Source: Candidatus Omnitrophota bacterium (GTDB lineage: Bacteria > Omnitrophota > Gorgyraeia > Duberdicusellales > 4484-171). Taken from it: a stretch of 8,171 bases of DNA. Below, piece by piece: positions 6,350 through 8,171 of this stretch. A model generated the notes under the pieces. It was not told the origin of the DNA. It searched no databases and worked only from the letters and a program-made list of their open reading frames with translations. The position numbers and the translations under genes were made by a program. Where the stretch lies: positions 1-8,171 of the forward strand of contig WJKZ01000083.1 of NCBI GenBank assembly GCA_014728785.1, given 5' to 3'. Each line of letters opens with the position of its first letter. The stretch's first letter is position 1.

Positions 6350-7156
6350 ATGGACAATATTCTTTTAGCGATAATAGTTTTAGGTTCAATCGGCTTTTGC
6401 TTTTCCCTGATTCTGGCTTTCCTGGGCGCAAAGCTGAAAGTCGAAGAAGACCCCCGGATAAAAAAGCTGATGGAAATTCTTCCCGGTCTAAACTGCGGTG
6501 CCTGCGGTTTCAGCGGCTGCCGGGCATTTGCTGAGGCTGCGGTGAAAGAAAAGCGTACCTTTAAAGGCTGTCTGCCGGCAGGAGAAAAGGTAAATAAGGA
6601 AATAGGTGAAGTTCTGGGCCTTAAAGGCCCAACCCACAAACCGTCTGAGCTCCTTATATGCCAGTGTGGAGCCAAAAAAGATGAAAAAAAACTCTCAACC
6701 GAATATATCGGTCCTCTTACCTGCAGAGCTGCCGAGAGCATAGGCGGAGGGCTGGATTGCCCTTACGGATGTATAGGGTTGGGGGATTGTCTTAAGATGT
6801 GCCCTGCTAAAGCTATTTATATGGAGGAGGGGAGGATCCGCATCGATCAAAACAAGTGCATAAATTGCGGGAAATGCATCGAGGTCTGCCCCCGTAATCT
6901 GTTTGTTTTTATACCCCGAAGCCAAACCGCTAACTGTTATGTAGCCTGCAGTAACAAGGATAAAACTTTACTGGTTAAAAAAGTATGTGAAAAAGGCTGC
7001 ATTGGCTGCGGTCTCTGCACCAGGGTTACCGAATCTCCCTATAAACTTAAAGATAACCTTTCCCGGGTTGAATACGAAAAGATATCTTCTGCCGGGCCAT
7101 TGATAGAAGGCAAAAATAAATGTCCTACTAAATGTATTTTCAGTATAAATGATTAA
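6350..7156 (+). CDS. rnfB: Rnf complex subunit RnfB, ferredoxin-type electron input, reduced C-terminal cluster set
   Basis: Electron-entry subunit that accepts electrons from reduced ferredoxin. The 268 residues contain an N-terminal membrane anchor (about 4-26) and a [4Fe-4S] domain with Cys49/52/57/74 (CGACGFSGC). A central dicluster region has Cys137/141/147/151 (CPYGCIGLGDC...CP) and Cys170/173/176/180. A C-terminal extension begins at VACSNKDK (198-205), as in clostridial-type RnfB. That extension normally forms another dicluster domain. Here the first motif keeps Cys217, 220 and 223 but has Thr227 in place of the fourth Cys. The second motif's C-x2-C-x2-C is absent (YEKISSAGPLI, 242-252), while its final Cys258 (CPTKC) remains. 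One cluster can still form and the other cannot. The gene starts 2 nt after rnfA and overlaps the RseC-like gene by 8 nt. Confidence 0.96.
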   Translation: MDNILLAIIVLGSIGFCFSLILAFLGAKLKVEEDPRIKKLMEILPGLNCGACGFSGCRAFAEAAVKEKRTFKGCLPAGEKVNKEIGEVLGLKGPTHKPSELLICQCGAKKDEKKLSTEYIGPLTCRAAESIGGGLDCPYGCIGLGDCLKMCPAKAIYMEEGRIRIDQNKCINCGKCIEVCPRNLFVFIPRSQTANCYVACSNKDKTLLVKKVCEKGCIGCGLCTRVTESPYKLKDNLSRVEYEKISSAGPLIEGKNKCPTKCIFSIND

Positions 7157-7541
7157 AGAAATAGTCCGGGTAAAGAGAGTAAGGGACGGTAAACTGGATG
7201 TAGAAATAAAAAGAAAAGAGATCTGTTCCGGCTGCCGGGCCAGAGAGTTCTGTTATGGAGCCGGTTCTGAGATTGTTATGGAAAAGGGCAATCTAAATAT
7301 CTCTGTTGGGGATGAGCTGGAAATAGGGCTCAAAGAATCAAGAAGCCTTATTACGTCTTTTGCCGCTTTTTTTCTGCCGGCATTGCTTTTTACACTAACG
7401 GTGTTCTTCCTGCGTACAGAAGAAGAGATTATAAGTTTTGCGGCAGGAGTAATAATTCTTTTCCTGTATTATCTTGCTTTTAAATTTATATTAAAGCGGG
7501 GACATCATCAATTCAAAGCAGAGGTACTGAGAAAAATATAA
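7149..7541 (+). CDS. RseC/MucC-like membrane protein (SoxR-reducing system RseC family)
   Basis: A 130-residue small membrane protein of the RseC/MucC family. The N-terminal domain carries the cysteine motif C26-SG-C29-RAREF-C35, with the same C-x2-C-x5-C spacing as E. coli RseC. Two transmembrane helices follow at about 67-88 and 94-116, then a basic cytoplasmic tail. In E. coli, RseC acts with the Rnf homologue Rsx to reduce the SoxR iron-sulfur cluster, and rseC-like genes are found beside rnf genes in other bacteria. A role in assembling or tuning the Rnf complex is the natural inference here, since its start overlaps the rnfB stop (ATGATTAA). No soxR is present in the window. Whether the cysteines bind metal or do thiol chemistry cannot be told from sequence. 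Confidence 0.88.
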   Translation: MIKEIVRVKRVRDGKLDVEIKRKEICSGCRAREFCYGAGSEIVMEKGNLNISVGDELEIGLKESRSLITSFAAFFLPALLFTLTVFFLRTEEEIISFAAGVIILFLYYLAFKFILKRGHHQFKAEVLRKI

Positions 7542-7553
7542 CCATTTTTAACT

Positions 7554-8168
7554 ATGAAGATAAAAATCGCGATACTGGCCTCCGGTAACGGGAGTAATTT
7601 CGAAGCCCTGGCTAAAAGTGTAAAAAAATTCAGAGGTAAGGTTAAATTAGAGATGCTTATAACCGACAAAAAGAATGCCTACGTAAGAAAGAGGGCCACA
7701 CGTTTAGGTATCCCTGACTTTTTTCTTGACCCGAAAAAATTCAAAACCCCCCTGGCGCTGGACAAAGAAATTTTTAAACTTTTAAAGAAAAAAAATATCA
7801 ATTATGTTTTGCTGGCAGGATATATGCGATTTCTATCACCCTTTCTCATCAAAAAGTTTGAGAACAGAATCTTAAATATACATCCTTCTTTACTACCGGC
7901 TTTTAAGGGAGGCTGCGCCATTAAGGATGCCTACCGGCATGGCGTAAAGATCACCGGGGTAACTATTCATTTTGCAGATGAGCATATAGACAACGGCCCT
8001 ATAATCTTACAGAAACCGGTCAGGGTAAAAGAAGGGTGGAGCCCCGAGGAGCTGGAGAAAGCTATCCACAGATTAGAACACCGGCTTTATCCCCAGGCTT
8101 TAAAAATAGTGGTGGAGAAAAGATTCCGGGTAAGAGGGCGTAGAGTCGATGTTTTTCCTGCCATTTAA
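7554..8168 (+). CDS. purN: Phosphoribosylglycinamide formyltransferase (GAR transformylase)
   Basis: Transfers a formyl group from 10-formyltetrahydrofolate to glycinamide ribonucleotide, the third step of purine synthesis. The 204-residue protein is full length. It has the phosphate-binding SGNGSNF loop at 10-16 and LAGYMRFLSP at 87-96. The catalytic core is NIHPSLLPAF at 108-117, with Asn108 and His110, and Asp146 lies in DNGPII. These correspond to Asn106, His108 and Asp144 of the E. coli enzyme. The residue aligned with E. coli His119 is Cys121 (KGGCAIKD), an unusual substitution. The C-terminal IHRLEHRLYPQAL helix is intact. The ATG at 7554 has no Shine-Dalgarno sequence and lies 12 nt after the RseC-like gene, so purN appears to ride on the Rnf transcript. 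The stop codon is 3 nt from the window end. Confidence 0.95.
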   Translation: MKIKIAILASGNGSNFEALAKSVKKFRGKVKLEMLITDKKNAYVRKRATRLGIPDFFLDPKKFKTPLALDKEIFKLLKKKNINYVLLAGYMRFLSPFLIKKFENRILNIHPSLLPAFKGGCAIKDAYRHGVKITGVTIHFADEHIDNGPIILQKPVRVKEGWSPEELEKAIHRLEHRLYPQALKIVVEKRFRVRGRRVDVFPAI

Positions 8169-8171
8169 GTA

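Noticed and set aside
1..8171. CRISPR array, insertion sequence, phage or toxin-antitoxin signature
   Set aside because: No repeated units, transposase motifs or terminal inverted repeats were seen; the content is housekeeping and energy metabolism.

Overview
This is an 8.2 kb bacterial stretch, AT-leaning by eye, with almost no non-coding DNA. It is built around a complete six-gene Rnf complex: a membrane ferredoxin:NAD+ oxidoreductase that pumps Na+ or H+. The gene order is rnfC-D-G-E-A-B, as in Clostridia and Thermotogae rather than the A-B-C-D-G-E order of gammaproteobacteria. Ferredoxin-linked redox chemistry suggests an anaerobe. Most start codons lack a usable Shine-Dalgarno sequence, and the tRNA has no encoded CCA and a U discriminator base. 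These traits fit several little-cultured anaerobic phyla (an Omnitrophota-like lineage is one guess), but the sequence does not fix the taxon.

Layout. Positions 1-734 (minus strand) hold a polyamine pair: speD (S-adenosylmethionine decarboxylase) followed by speE (spermidine synthase, cut by the window edge). Positions 735-1046 are a divergent intergenic region with a good sigma70-type promoter facing each way and a bulged hairpin. Position 1047 begins a tRNA-Thr(CGU). From 1135 to the end everything is on the plus strand and tightly packed: an MFS transporter, rnfC, rnfD, rnfG, rnfE, rnfA, rnfB, an RseC-like membrane protein and purN. Neighbouring genes overlap by up to 38 nt or are separated by no more than 27 nt. 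No terminator was seen between 1047 and 8171, so one transcript may start ahead of the tRNA and run through purN.

How the genes work together. RnfB takes electrons from reduced ferredoxin. They pass through the membrane [2Fe-2S] site between RnfA and RnfE and the covalent flavins of RnfG and RnfD, and reach NAD+ at RnfC. The RseC-like protein is probably an Rnf assembly or partner factor, by analogy with the E. coli Rsx/Rse system. The flavin transferase ApbE, expected to load RnfD and RnfG, is not in the window. PurN (purine synthesis) and the MFS transporter share the operon without an obvious mechanistic link.

The most notable point is in RnfB. Its C-terminal dicluster ferredoxin-like domain appears to have lost all four ligands of one [4Fe-4S] cluster while keeping all four of the other. 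The window is otherwise well explained by known families, and I see no clear novel system.
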